Below, piece by piece: positions 25,467 through 35,256 of a stretch of 64,000 nucleotides of DNA. Position 1 is the first letter of the stretch; every line of letters starts with the position of its first letter. The DNA is from Providencia manganoxydans (GTDB taxonomy: Bacteria; Pseudomonadota; Gammaproteobacteria; Enterobacterales; Enterobacteriaceae): NCBI RefSeq assembly GCF_016618195.1, contig NZ_CP067099.1:2914001-2978000 (forward strand), written 5' to 3'. The notes beneath the pieces are model-generated. The model did not search any database, was not told the origin of the DNA, and was given only the letters and a program-made list of their open reading frames with translations. The translations under genes and the position numbers were made by a program.

Positions 25467-25642
25467 ATTTATTATATGTTAAGTTTTTGTGCATTAACTG
25501 CTATTTCTGCATAAAAAAGTCAGTAACCCCCTTTTCAATTAGCAAAATCCCCTTATACTAACAAGTACTCATTGCGTATGAGTTTTCGCCCTTAGTCAGT
25601 TATCGATATATATTTATCTCGCAGTATGATTAGGAGGTGTAC

Positions 25643-25897
25643 ATGAATAGAAAAGATGATGTAATTCAGACCCACCCTGTTGTTGGCTGGGACATCAGTA
25701 CTGTTGATGCTTATAATGCAATGATGTTACGTTTGCATTACCTCCCAGAAAAAAGTGAACAAAATGAGAATGCCATTGTTGATAAAACAATGTGGTTAAC
25801 AACCGATGTAGCCAGACAACTGATTAATATTCTACAGGCCGGTATTGATAAAATAGAATCCGGCGATTATGTAGAACCAGGTTTTAAGACGCACTAG
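25643..25897 (+). CDS. bssS: Biofilm regulator BssS family
   Basis: 84 aa from the ATG at 25643 with a perfect AGGAGG upstream; a GTG at 25637 overlaps the SD and is not used. IQTHPVVGWDISTVDAYNAM and TMWLTTDVARQLI match E. coli BssS (YceP). BssS affects biofilm formation and indole/AI-2 signalling in E. coli by an unknown mechanism. It lies next to pyrC as in E. coli, but dinI, which sits between them there, is absent. Confidence 0.93.
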   Translation: MNRKDDVIQTHPVVGWDISTVDAYNAMMLRLHYLPEKSEQNENAIVDKTMWLTTDVARQLINILQAGIDKIESGDYVEPGFKTH

Positions 25898-25903
25898 TGA
25901 AAG

Positions 25904-25937
25904 TAATGGATATTTGGTACATACCAAATATCCATTA
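25904..25937 (+). terminator. 16-bp hairpin after bssS
   Basis: TAATGGATATTTGGTA and its exact complement with a 2-nt loop (CA), six bases after the stop codon. A T6 run follows ten bases later, so termination is likely but not textbook. Confidence 0.6.
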
Positions 25938-26184
25938 ACCTAATATTTTTTCAATCTTAGTCAATACCCTCTAATAATTCACATCATTAATTCATTTTAA
26001 ATTATATTTACTCTTATATAATTCAATCATATTATAAATTTATGCTATTTATAATGATATGATTTAAAATTATTGCTTTATTATAAAAAAATAAGAGCAA
26101 TTAATCGTAATTTATAATTCACTTATTGACTTCAGCATCCATTCCAATTTATTGTAATATTCTTTTCGAACAAGGATGTTCCTT

Positions 26185-26778
26185 ATGAAAATATTAGTCA
26201 TTGATGAATGTTATTATACTCGTGTCGGCATTACTGAATATTTATCTTCTAATAAGAAATTAGAATTTATTAGCGTAGGCTGTATAAAAGAAGCGATTAA
26301 CTGTATTAACAATTGCAAGCCAACCATTATACTGGTTAATTTAACCTACTATTGTCATCATTCTCATTTTTGCTTAGCCTTAAAAAAACTATTAAATACT
26401 TCAAATGAGATAAGATTTTATATTTATATTAACGCAACTTACCCAATATCAGATAAACCATTGTTATTAAAGAATAATTACTTCATTATGTCTAAGAAGA
26501 TTATTATTCCGACATTAAATAAAGTGATCAACGAATCCGAGCAAATCGAAGAAACTATAAAATTAACCAATAATACGAATTCTTCAATATTTACATTAAA
26601 AGAACAGTGTATAATCAACAGCTGGATGAATGAAACACCTAATCATATTATTTCAAAAAAGTTGGGGATCAGTAACAGTACGGTTTATTCACAAAAAAGA
26701 CATATTGCATCAAAAGTTTATGTAAAAAATCGCATTGAACTATTTTTTATTTATAATATTTTTAAATATTTATATTAA
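26185..26778 (+). CDS. LuxR-family regulator with a degenerate receiver domain
   Basis: 197 aa from the ATG at 26185 (SD AAGGA; an ATG nine bases upstream overlaps the SD). The N terminus MKILVIDECYYTRVGITEYL looks like a response-regulator receiver, but the phospho-acceptor position reads ILVNL with Asn52 in place of Asp. The C terminus (about 130-190) is a LuxR/FixJ helix-turn-helix: FTLKEQCIINSWMNE, IISKKLGISNSTVYSQKRHI. It therefore probably acts without phosphorylation, like RcsA or CsgD-type regulators. No sensor kinase is near. Very AT-rich, suggesting acquisition or H-NS silencing. Target genes unknown. Confidence 0.8.
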   Translation: MKILVIDECYYTRVGITEYLSSNKKLEFISVGCIKEAINCINNCKPTIILVNLTYYCHHSHFCLALKKLLNTSNEIRFYIYINATYPISDKPLLLKNNYFIMSKKIIIPTLNKVINESEQIEETIKLTNNTNSSIFTLKEQCIINSWMNETPNHIISKKLGISNSTVYSQKRHIASKVYVKNRIELFFIYNIFKYLY

Positions 26779-26782
26779 AAAA

Positions 26783-26816
26783 AGCCCCAATAATTGGTTA
26801 AACAACTATTGGGGCT
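26783..26816 (-). terminator. Terminator for trhO
   Basis: AGCCCCAATAATTG pairs with CAACTATTGGGGCT; on the minus strand T7 follows. It also separates the LuxR-type gene that converges on it. Confidence 0.85.
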
Positions 26817-26843
26817 GAAAATAAATATTTTTATTTATATGAA

Positions 26844-27890
26844 TTACTTATCATTATTTAACAAACCATCGGATAAACGATGACGTGATTTATTAAATAT
26901 TTTATTACTCACTTCACGCCCTGCACGGCGAGCGCGTTGCTCTTCTTCTGGCAGTTTCATTTCTTCTGTACATGCACTGCTGCAACAGCCTTCATATTTT
27001 TCAGCGCATGAAGGGCATTGAATAAACAATAAATGGCAGCCATCATTACGACAGTTAGTATGCGAGTCACACGGCTCACCACACTGATGACAATTCGCTA
27101 GCATATCTTCAGTGATCCGCTCACCCATACGGTTATCAAACACAAAGTTTTTACCTTTAAAGCGTAATGGCAAACCTTGCTCTTTCGCCTTGCGTGCATA
27201 CTCAATAATACCGCCTTCAACGTGATAAACGTTTTTAAAGCCATTATGCAACATATAAGCACTGGCTTTTTCACAACGAATACCGCCCGTGCAATACATC
27301 ACAATATTTTTATCTTTTTGTTGTTGTAGCATTTCAACTGCCATTGGAAGTTGCTCTCTAAAGGTATCAGAAGGCACTTCAAGCGCATTTTCAAAATGAC
27401 CAACTTCATACTCATAATGATTACGCATATCAACAAAAATGGTCTCAGGATCATCAATCATCTCATTAACTTCATGAGCTTTGAGATACTTCCCAGTATT
27501 CGCTGGGTTAAATGACTCATCAGTAATACCATCAGCAACCACTCGCTCACGCACTTTCATGCGTAAAACCCAGAAAGATTTACCATCATCATCAATAGCA
27601 ATATTCAAACGTAAATTATCTAGCTCTGGACTGGTGGTATAAATGAGTTCACGTAGCGCTTCAACATGAGATTCAGGTACACTGATTTGCGCATTAATCC
27701 CTTCTTTCGCGATGTAAACACGCCCGAAAACATTCAGCTCTTTAAATTGTTTGTACCAGTTATCTCTGAATGCATCAGGATCTTGGATATTAAAATATTT
27801 ATAAAATGAAATCGTCGTACGTGGTTCGGTCTCCGCCAACATACGTTCTTTTAGAATTTTATTTGAAACTTGGTTATGTAACACTGGCAT
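26844..27890 (-). CDS. trhO: tRNA U34 hydroxylase TrhO (YceA)
   Basis: 348 aa. An N-terminal UPF0176 domain (about 1-115, [27 protein letters not shown]) precedes a rhodanese domain (about 145-240) with Cys200 in [15 protein letters not shown] cysteine-rich C terminus ([26 protein letters not shown]) probably binds metal. It makes 5-hydroxyuridine at tRNA position 34 in an oxygen-dependent route. In E. coli it adjoins lpxL; here about 10 kb of other genes lie between. Confidence 0.95.
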   Translation of the reverse strand: MPVLHNQVSNKILKERMLAETEPRTTISFYKYFNIQDPDAFRDNWYKQFKELNVFGRVYIAKEGINAQISVPESHVEALRELIYTTSPELDNLRLNIAIDDDGKSFWVLRMKVRERVVADGITDESFNPANTGKYLKAHEVNEMIDDPETIFVDMRNHYEYEVGHFENALEVPSDTFREQLPMAVEMLQQQKDKNIVMYCTGGIRCEKASAYMLHNGFKNVYHVEGGIIEYARKAKEQGLPLRFKGKNFVFDNRMGERITEDMLANCHQCGEPCDSHTNCRNDGCHLLFIQCPSCAEKYEGCCSSACTEEMKLPEEEQRARRAGREVSNKIFNKSRHRLSDGLLNNDK

Positions 27891-28267
27891 GGTGTTCTCT
27901 TTTCCTTTGTAACGAGTTAATATTTATAACTTTAAAGCATATTGTGTCCACGAAGTGTCCACACTAAAGCATTAACAATATTATCGCTGTTATTTTGTTA
28001 AGAAAAAACCCTTTATATTAAATGGTTTTGTTAATGATTTAATTGAAGAACAGTATCTGCAATATTGACTGATTTCAGGATCTCCAACCATTTATGTCGA
28101 AGAGCTGAAATATGATCTAGGCTGAGAAGCTACACTTCTGGGCAATAGAGATGATATTTTCGTATCTTAAGCGCTGAAGTAGGTATTGAATGAATACCTT
28201 ATGGTTGGCACGCTTTCCCTATACACTTTGATAAATAATCATTGAATTTATTTCAAATTGAAATTAA
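27891..28267. other. Spacer between trhO and the DUF1007 operon
   Basis: About 380 bases holding the two divergent promoters. Apart from the Zur box that follows, I see no gene or named repeat. Confidence 0.4.
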
Positions 28268-28280
28268 GTTATATTATAAC
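28268..28280. promoter_or_regulatory. Zur box
   Basis: GTTATA-T-TATAAC, followed by ATTT, is the core of the enterobacterial Zur consensus (GTTATANTATAAC within a longer AT-rich palindrome). It lies 41 bases upstream of the DUF1007 start, suitable for repression in zinc-replete cells. Confidence 0.75.
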
Positions 28281-28321
28281 ATTTAACCTTCAATACCATT
28301 ATCGCCACACCTGTTTAATCT

Positions 28322-28960
28322 ATGATGATGAAATTCAATATATTATTTCTATTTTTCAGTTTGATATTCACCACAAAAAGCTTTGCTCACCCTCATAGTT
28401 TTATTGATATGCAGGTTACCCCAGAGATCAAAGAACACCAATTTGTTGGGTTGGCATTTACATGGAAAATGGATCCGATGACTTCCGCAGACATCGCCTA
28501 TGAGCTTAAAAATAGTAAAGAGGACGAACCAAAATGGCGAGCCCAAGCCGCTGCTATTATGGCAAATATCCTTGCCCAAAACTATTTCACCGATTTCTAT
28601 TCGCAAGGCAAAAAAATAGCTTTTCAAACATTACCTAGCAATTACCGCTTGCAACGAGATGGATTACAGCTCATTTTTTCATTCACCGCACAACTAAAGC
28701 ACCCCATTCCAGTTGAAGGTGCCAATATTGAATTTATGACCTACGACCCTACTTTTTTTGTCAGTATGACTTACCCTGATCAAAAAGCGCTCCACTCAGC
28801 AAAAGTGCCTAAAACACAATGTAAAATCACCTTACATGAGCCCGATGTTACCGATGAGCTACGTTTTTATGCCTATTCTTTGGATATTGACCAATCCCCC
28901 GAAGAGGATGAAACACTGGGGCTACAGTTTGCACAGAAGGTAAAAATACAATGTCAGTAA
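28322..28960 (+). CDS. DUF1007 family periplasmic protein
   Basis: 212 aa with a Sec signal peptide (LFLFFSLIFTTKSFA, cleavage before HPHSF). The mature N terminus HPHSFIDM could bind metal. DUF1007 proteins are commonly encoded beside NicO-type metal transporters, as here, where the stop overlaps the transporter start by 10 bases. A Zur box upstream suggests a role in zinc handling, perhaps as a periplasmic zinc-binding partner. Three in-frame ATGs open the gene (28322, 28325, 28328) and none has a strong SD. Confidence 0.85.
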   Translation: MMMKFNILFLFFSLIFTTKSFAHPHSFIDMQVTPEIKEHQFVGLAFTWKMDPMTSADIAYELKNSKEDEPKWRAQAAAIMANILAQNYFTDFYSQGKKIAFQTLPSNYRLQRDGLQLIFSFTAQLKHPIPVEGANIEFMTYDPTFFVSMTYPDQKALHSAKVPKTQCKITLHEPDVTDELRFYAYSLDIDQSPEEDETLGLQFAQKVKIQCQ

Positions 28961-29979
28961 TTCAAACGATTAATGCATCTCGTTTAAAAATAATGGGTTC
29001 AGTTTTATTACTGGTTGTGATTGCAGGTGTCAGTTATCAAATTTATCAATATTGGCCATTATGGTTAAAAACGAGTGTGATATGGCAACGTCAGCTCAAT
29101 TTATCGCTAACTGAACTACTGCAATCTACTCAAGAGCAACCTTTTCACGCAGGATTGCTGTTAATAGGGGTTAGTTTTTTATATGGATTACTGCATGCTA
29201 TTGGCCCAGGGCATGGCAAACTGATTATTACCACATATATTGCCACTCAACCGACCCAACTAAAACAGAGTGTTGTCCTAAGCCTATTGGCCTCATTACT
29301 TCAAGGACTCGTTGCTATCGTACTGGTATCAGTGATTTTAATTATCTTTCAGCTATCTACTCGCCACTTACACATGATTGGCCAATACAGTGAAAAGCTC
29401 AGCTATGCATTCGTGATCCTACTCGGTGTATTGTGTTGTTTTAAAGCACTGCGACAAGGGTGGAAAATTCGTCAAAAAAAAGCGGCCTCCGTGTTAAAAA
29501 TTCAGTCGGTTTCCGTACTCAACAGCACAAAGCCAAATGCAGTAATTAAACCGCCATCCAATGTAGAGCCTATCTGTGGTTGTGGGCATCAACATGTGCT
29601 CGCTCATCATCAATTACACACCAATCTCAAAACACAAGCTATTGTGGTGCTATCTATGGGATTAAGGCCATGCTCTGGAGCTTTATTAGTCCTGCTGTTT
29701 TCTTATGTTATTGGAGTGTATCAATGGGGAATACTAGCAGCATTGGCCATGGCAGTGGGTACCGCTTTAACCATTTGCGCTATCGCATTGTTTGTCTATT
29801 CTATGCGAAATGTAGCCACTCAGATGGTAAAGTCTAAGGGCTTTACATGGTCTCCCTATTGGGGGATCGCAATTAGCCTCTGCGCAGGTGTGATATTTAT
29901 TTTATTGGGCCTATTGATGTATCAAAGTCTCATACTCAATGAAGTGGTTTCTCCGCTGCTCGCGCCTCGCTCTCGATAA
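28951..29979 (+). CDS. NicO/RcnA family metal transporter
   Basis: 342 aa with about seven membrane helices. LYGLLHAIGPGHGKLIITTY contains the H-X4-D-like GPGHGK signature of the NicO family; MGLRPCSGALLVL is the second signature. A loop at about 200-225 is rich in Cys and His (CGCGHQHVLAHHQLHTN). Relatives export nickel and cobalt (RcnA), but the Zur box and DUF1007 partner point to zinc. Direction of transport is not clear from sequence. Translation is coupled to the upstream gene by a 10-base overlap. Confidence 0.88.
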   Translation: MSVIQTINASRLKIMGSVLLLVVIAGVSYQIYQYWPLWLKTSVIWQRQLNLSLTELLQSTQEQPFHAGLLLIGVSFLYGLLHAIGPGHGKLIITTYIATQPTQLKQSVVLSLLASLLQGLVAIVLVSVILIIFQLSTRHLHMIGQYSEKLSYAFVILLGVLCCFKALRQGWKIRQKKAASVLKIQSVSVLNSTKPNAVIKPPSNVEPICGCGHQHVLAHHQLHTNLKTQAIVVLSMGLRPCSGALLVLLFSYVIGVYQWGILAALAMAVGTALTICAIALFVYSMRNVATQMVKSKGFTWSPYWGIAISLCAGVIFILLGLLMYQSLILNEVVSPLLAPRSR

Positions 29980-29985
29980 AGAGAC

Positions 29986-30011
29986 ATAAAAAAAGGAGGG
30001 CTCCCCCTCCT
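29986..30011 (-). terminator. Terminator for the ttrBCA operon
   Basis: AGGAGGG/CCCTCCT stem with 4-nt loop, followed on the minus strand by T7. It lies beyond the ERIC repeat that follows ttrA, and just after the convergent NicO gene. Confidence 0.8.
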
Positions 30012-30107
30012 GAAACTACGATGAGGTAGCCACATCGTATAAGCGCAATGTCAACTTTTTAATTATTTAGTGATCGGCGGCGTAGTACTGCTTTCGATCA
30101 CTGTTTA

Positions 30108-30245
30108 TATACTCTAAATAATGCAAGTTGCAGGTAAGCGACAAGTGAAGATAGTCGGGGGAGCATAGATACGCTCTATAACTCGATGAGCGTAGTCCCT
30201 TATCTCATAACGCAAAGCCCTGCAACTTTAAGTATGATGAGTATA
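30108..30245 (+). repeat. ERIC-like element abutting the ttrA stop codon
   Basis: Begins TATACTCTAAATAATGCAAG and ends CTGCAACTTTAAGTATGATGA plus GTATA at 30245, directly next to the ttrA stop at 30246-30248. Confidence 0.88.
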
Positions 30246-33200
30246 TTAGCCAATTAGCTCAATTTTAGCCGGTAGGCCTTGTCTTACCGAAGCACCTGAT
30301 ACCCAATCTAACCATGTATTCGCTACTTCACGGGTTGGATCAGCAAAACCTAAGTCATTTAAGTTAATTCCTGAGCCATTTGCTGCATTCATTGGCAATG
30401 GATTACCATCAAGATAGTGCTGTTTAGCGCCCATTTCTTTGTGTCCATAACCATGCTCAATCGCCAGTACGCCAGGCATCACTCCATCCAATACACTGAT
30501 TTGTGCCTCTGCATAACCACCCGGTGTGGTAATTTTGACCCAATCACCGTGCTTAACCCCCATTTTTTGCGCATCATCAGGGTGTATCGCAACCATATTC
30601 GTGGGTTTCACATGACGCAAACGCTCAATCATCGTGGTAGAGCTACTCATCACATGTGACTTAAATGACATCAGCTTTAATGGCCATTCCGCAGGTGGAA
30701 ACACTTTGTTGATATCATCACCATTTGCTAAACGTGGTGGGTAATAGGTTGGGCAACCACTGTAACGTTCCCCCGTAATTGCATGTCGGTTAACGGCAAC
30801 TGTTGGGTTCCAGATTTGTAATCCTTTTTTCCATTGCGGACCTGTCGCCTCACCATCCCACGCTTTTTCATAAGGAGCAAAACGTCCACCGCGTGTGTAG
30901 ATATACGCCACACGACGTATTTCTTCTGGCTTTAATGTTTTGCTCATGGCTGGCAAAATACGTTCAACACCACTGATTTGAATATCTTCCGTTGCCGCCT
31001 CTGGCACAGGTTTTTCGCCCATCCATGCCATATTCGCCGCGACACGTAGATAGTAATCCTCCGCACTATTTAACGGATATTTATTACCATCCATATCTTC
31101 AATGACGTTATCACCAAACCCCGGAAGGTTAAGTTCTTTAGCGACGGCGATACAGAAAGCTTCCATTGAAACGGGTTGTCCATCCGCCGTTTTCGCAGTA
31201 CGTGACTCAACAATTGGCCAACGTGCTGTACTCGCTTTTACTTGTACACCAGACCACGGAGCACTGAACCCCCAGCTCTCAAAGTTATGTGTATCAGGTA
31301 CAATATAATCTGCCAATGCGGTGGTTTCGTTCATAAAGGCATCGATACCGATAATTAATGGCAGATGCTTTGGATCTTTAAGCTTTTCTTCCATGACCTG
31401 ACGGATCCCCGCAATACCATAGACAGGGTTAGTCATATTGGTGATCCAAGCCTTCAATGAGTACGGATACCCCATCAAAGCAGAAGCCAGCTGTTCAGTT
31501 AATTGCCCTTTCGCAAACGGATACCAAGGTGCTTTTGCTGGATACGGTTTTTCACCGGCCGCGATCCGCGCCTTAAATTCATCCGATTTTTCATAAACTT
31601 CATTACTGCGTGATAACACAACCCCTTTTGGCTTCACTTTACCTGCATAGCTTGCCATGTTGTAACGTGGGCCATCGCTTTCACCGTTAAATTTACCACC
31701 ACCAACCGATACCCCACCTTTTAGGTTCAGGTTACCAATTAATGCGTTTAACATGATCACCGACCAAGCCGTATAAAAACCGTTACCGCCCATCATGCCA
31801 CCATGAGAGATGACCGCAGCTTTACGATCATAGGAGGTTAATGCACGTCCTAAAGATTCAATAGTTTTCACTGGCACTTGGCAACGTTGGCTATATTCAT
31901 CCAACGTCATTCTATCTGCGGCATCTTTTAGACATTGGAAGCTTGATTTCACCGTCACTTCGCTGCCATCGTGTAACGTGATGGTACGCGTTACGAACAA
32001 TTCGGCGTTAGTCACATCATCAGCCAGTTTTAATTCACCTGTTGCATCTTGAACCATGTAAGCTTTTTGACTTGCTTCATCGTCAATAGGCTGGCCATTA
32101 AGATGAGCAGCAATCAATAATTGCCCTGCTAGTGGGTGATTGTCATCGGTGATCACTAAATGCGTTGAGTTCGTCCAACTTTTCTCACCCACGGCTTGCA
32201 TTGATTTTTCACTGGGTACACTCAAATAAGCTGCATTGTAGCGCTCATTTTCAATGATCCAGCGGATCATCCCCATAACTAAGGCTGCATCCGTTCCCGG
32301 TTGCACGGGAACCCAATGCCCATGGTCATTCGCGAGCGTCGTGGTTAATGGTAACGCAGGTGCAACCACCACATAATTGAAATTATCGCGTAAACGCGCA
32401 GAAGCAAGTTGACGTCCTTGGCGTTTGAAAGGGTTACCTGATTGTGCTGGTGAAGTACCGATAAATAACGCAAAACGAACGTTATCCCAATCAGGTTTAA
32501 CGTGGGCGTTTTTATCTAAATCGTCCATTAACGCGCCAGAGCCAGCACGATAAGCCAAACCACAATATGAGCCGTGTGCACCAAAGTTTTTACTACCAAA
32601 TGCATTTTGTGCAAAGCGACGAATAAATCCATCACGACCATCATCGCCCGCGTTAGTGACTAATAATTGGTTAGCTTTGGGACCAAGCTTTGGTTGTGAG
32701 GGATCCAGTGGTGTTTCCAGATCACGAATGGCACGTAAGCCATCAACATGACCTTCACCAAATAGATCACCGCCTTCAACCACTTCTTTGACTAATTGTT
32801 CAAAACTGATGCGTTCCCACTTACCTTCACCACGTTTGCCCACACGTTTCATGGGTTCAAGTATGCGTAGTGGGCTAGTCAAACCTTCCATGAGTGTTGC
32901 ACCACGTGCACAAGCCGTTGAGCGATTTTCTAATCCACTTTCCCCACCCATTTTATTAAATGCCGTTTTTAAAGGCATACCATATGGGAAGTGTTTTTCA
33001 TGTGACAGAGGGTGGTATGGATTTCCTGCTATGCGCAGAACTTCGTTTTTCGTTGTATCGACACGCGCACGAATACCACATTGCGTCCAACAACCAAAGC
33101 ACTGGGTCATCGCAACCACTTGTTCTGGGTTTTCTTTCCATTCACTGTTGGCTTGGCCTTCTGGGCGTAACGAGTTGCCATGAATGCGGTCTAAGGTCAC

Positions 33201-33332
33201 TTTACCTGATGTACCGTTCGCTAGGCCATCCACAGCACGCTTCGCTACATCACGGTAGCCAGCGCCGAACAGTGCTAATCCACCAACAACTAAACCACCT
33301 TTAAGCCATTGACGTCTTGAGAATTTAGCCAT
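30246..33332 (-). CDS. ttrA: Tetrathionate reductase catalytic subunit TtrA
   Basis: 1028 aa from the ATG at 33332 (SD GGAG); the frame is open to 33368 but that lies inside ttrC. The N terminus FSRRQWLKGGLVVGG is a twin-arginine signal. CFGCWTQCGI begins the [4Fe-4S] site, and HGSYCGLAYRAG carries the likely Cys ligand to molybdenum. It is a molybdopterin-guanine dinucleotide oxidoreductase of the DMSO reductase family that reduces tetrathionate to thiosulfate in the periplasm, allowing anaerobic respiration in the inflamed gut. Last gene of ttrB-ttrC-ttrA; its start overlaps the ttrC end by 8 bases. Confidence 0.95.
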   Translation of the reverse strand: MAKFSRRQWLKGGLVVGGLALFGAGYRDVAKRAVDGLANGTSGKVTLDRIHGNSLRPEGQANSEWKENPEQVVAMTQCFGCWTQCGIRARVDTTKNEVLRIAGNPYHPLSHEKHFPYGMPLKTAFNKMGGESGLENRSTACARGATLMEGLTSPLRILEPMKRVGKRGEGKWERISFEQLVKEVVEGGDLFGEGHVDGLRAIRDLETPLDPSQPKLGPKANQLLVTNAGDDGRDGFIRRFAQNAFGSKNFGAHGSYCGLAYRAGSGALMDDLDKNAHVKPDWDNVRFALFIGTSPAQSGNPFKRQGRQLASARLRDNFNYVVVAPALPLTTTLANDHGHWVPVQPGTDAALVMGMIRWIIENERYNAAYLSVPSEKSMQAVGEKSWTNSTHLVITDDNHPLAGQLLIAAHLNGQPIDDEASQKAYMVQDATGELKLADDVTNAELFVTRTITLHDGSEVTVKSSFQCLKDAADRMTLDEYSQRCQVPVKTIESLGRALTSYDRKAAVISHGGMMGGNGFYTAWSVIMLNALIGNLNLKGGVSVGGGKFNGESDGPRYNMASYAGKVKPKGVVLSRSNEVYEKSDEFKARIAAGEKPYPAKAPWYPFAKGQLTEQLASALMGYPYSLKAWITNMTNPVYGIAGIRQVMEEKLKDPKHLPLIIGIDAFMNETTALADYIVPDTHNFESWGFSAPWSGVQVKASTARWPIVESRTAKTADGQPVSMEAFCIAVAKELNLPGFGDNVIEDMDGNKYPLNSAEDYYLRVAANMAWMGEKPVPEAATEDIQISGVERILPAMSKTLKPEEIRRVAYIYTRGGRFAPYEKAWDGEATGPQWKKGLQIWNPTVAVNRHAITGERYSGCPTYYPPRLANGDDINKVFPPAEWPLKLMSFKSHVMSSSTTMIERLRHVKPTNMVAIHPDDAQKMGVKHGDWVKITTPGGYAEAQISVLDGVMPGVLAIEHGYGHKEMGAKQHYLDGNPLPMNAANGSGINLNDLGFADPTREVANTWLDWVSGASVRQGLPAKIELIG

Positions 33333-34353
33333 GTTGCACTCTCCTAGCAAACCAACGAACACCTTCACGAATAATAATGGTTAATGCGATCCACAAACCA
33401 AAGGTTCCAAACAGTGCGAGTAATCCATCTGTTCCCATCGGGAAATGATAAGGATTCACTAAAATGCTATATTTCGGCACTGCCTGAACTTCCATTAAGA
33501 ACACCCAACGTAAGCTCCACGTTAGCCCCATCGCCACTAATGCAGTGATAGTGATATAAACCATCGGGCGTGTTGATTTTAAGTTACCGATTGACATCAC
33601 CAGTGAGACTAACCACAAGGCACAGATCCCCATTAACATCCACCAACCAGGACTCGCGACATCAACTTGATGGCGCACAGCAATACCTGAAATGGTGTCG
33701 CCTGATAACCATAGCGCAAAACAAACCGCCAGTAGTAATAAGGTGATCACTTGCATACGGGCTAAACGTTGCTGATACTGCGGTTCACGACGAGCCCCTA
33801 AGCCAATCAGAGCAGGAACCGCTTGCATTGCACTTAAGAACATTAAGACAGGGATCCACCAGCTAAACCAAATAGGTCGCGCAATCAGTACTGATGCCTC
33901 TCTACCTGTGTATAGCAGTAAACCAATCGCTGAAAGTGCGGATAATAAAGCAACCCAACGTGTGGCTTTAAACTCTTTTTTCCAGATAAACTTCACTAAC
34001 AAAGCGATAAAATAAAGACCGGTGAATGTGGTAAATAAAGGTAATAATACTGAACCCCACCACATCCATGACCACAGCGTTGGATAGGCATAGAAATGCC
34101 AAACACGTGCAGTTTGATGTAAATCAGCGGTTAAAGCTAAAGGTGCCGTGATCCCCATCGTTATCGTGATAAACACGGCTATCATCTCTAAGCGACTATT
34201 TTCGCTCTTACCTTGCCAATGTAGGTAGCAGGCATACAGTGTTGCACAGGCCGCAATACCGATAAAAAAGAAGTATTGAACCGCCCAAGGTAACCAAAAA
34301 AACTCTTGGGGTTGTGCCATTATTTCTGCAATATAGCTCACTTGTTCACTCAT
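33325..34353 (-). CDS. ttrC: Tetrathionate reductase membrane subunit TtrC
   Basis: 342 aa from the ATG at 34353, which has AGGAGG upstream and overlaps the ttrB stop (TGATG). Nine hydrophobic helices typical of the NrfD family. It anchors TtrAB and passes electrons from menaquinol to TtrB. Operon position between ttrB and ttrA with overlaps on both sides implies coupled translation. Confidence 0.94.
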   Translation of the reverse strand: MSEQVSYIAEIMAQPQEFFWLPWAVQYFFFIGIAACATLYACYLHWQGKSENSRLEMIAVFITITMGITAPLALTADLHQTARVWHFYAYPTLWSWMWWGSVLLPLFTTFTGLYFIALLVKFIWKKEFKATRWVALLSALSAIGLLLYTGREASVLIARPIWFSWWIPVLMFLSAMQAVPALIGLGARREPQYQQRLARMQVITLLLLAVCFALWLSGDTISGIAVRHQVDVASPGWWMLMGICALWLVSLVMSIGNLKSTRPMVYITITALVAMGLTWSLRWVFLMEVQAVPKYSILVNPYHFPMGTDGLLALFGTFGLWIALTIIIREGVRWFARRVQHG

Positions 34354-35090
34354 CAGAACACCTCCTGCCACAATGCGGGTTGCCCTTTATCAGCCAACGG
34401 TTGAACAAAAGCATCGTCCAGACCGAGATAGAACACTTGCGGCAAGGTGCCACTTTCAGGTTTTAACACCTTAATTTCTGCTTCATGTTCCGTCAGCATT
34501 TGGCGAATAGTACTGTTAGGATCTTTTAAATCACCGATAATACGCGCACCACCGACACAGGACTCAACACAGGCAGGTAACAAGCCAACTTCAAGTCGAT
34601 GTGCACAGAAAGTACATTTATCCGCGGTTTGTGTCGTGTGATTAATAAAACGCGCGTCATATGGGCATGCTTGTACACAATAAGCGCAACCCACACAGCG
34701 TTCATTATCAATAACCACAATGCCGTCTTCGCGTTGAAACGTTGCTTGTACTGGGCAAACAGGTACACAAGGTGGGTTATCGCAATGATTGCATAGGCGT
34801 GGTAGCAGGACGTTCGTGAAACCTTCCTCTCCCTTTAAGGAGACTTGATATTGGTTGACTGTGGTACGGAATTGCCCTTGTGGTGTTTGGTTTTCCACCG
34901 CACAACTGACAGTACAAGACTGACATCCAACACAACGGCGTAGGTCAATCAGCATCCCATAACGCTTTTCAGGATTGCCTTCACGACGAGTTGGGGAGAA
35001 GTTTAGCCCTGCTTCAGCAATCGGGATCAACGATGCTCCCGCAGTGACTGCCCCTAATTGTTGTAGAAATTTTCGTTTACTCAGATCCAT
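34353..35090 (-). CDS. ttrB: Tetrathionate reductase iron-sulfur subunit TtrB
   Basis: 245 aa with an N-terminal export signal resembling a Tat leader (SKRKFLQQLGAVTAGAS). Four ferredoxin-type cysteine groups are visible (CVGCQSCTVSC, CNHCDNPPCVPVCP, CVGCAYCVQACP, CTFCAHRLEVGLLPAC), giving four [4Fe-4S] clusters. It carries electrons from TtrC to TtrA. First gene of the operon (SD GGAG), divergent from ttrS. Confidence 0.95.
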   Translation of the reverse strand: MDLSKRKFLQQLGAVTAGASLIPIAEAGLNFSPTRREGNPEKRYGMLIDLRRCVGCQSCTVSCAVENQTPQGQFRTTVNQYQVSLKGEEGFTNVLLPRLCNHCDNPPCVPVCPVQATFQREDGIVVIDNERCVGCAYCVQACPYDARFINHTTQTADKCTFCAHRLEVGLLPACVESCVGGARIIGDLKDPNSTIRQMLTEHEAEIKVLKPESGTLPQVFYLGLDDAFVQPLADKGQPALWQEVF

Positions 35091-35174
35091 AATTGGCTCC
35101 AGTAGGACATTGCTAATACATAAATATGGTAAGTTTTAGTTTTACAGGCTTTATTGGCCGTTATTGCAATCTAT

Positions 35175-35189
35175 TTGTGATAACCACAA
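35175..35189. promoter_or_regulatory. Inverted repeat in the ttrB-ttrS spacer
   Basis: TTGTG-ATAAC-CACAA. Possible TtrR or other regulator site for ttrBCA; it resembles the larger site at 35257-35281. Confidence 0.4.
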
Positions 35190-35256
35190 TAATTTTTATT
35201 TTTCTTTAAAAACGGTGTGTTATCTTTAGTTACTTGTATTGTATGAGGGGCAGGAG

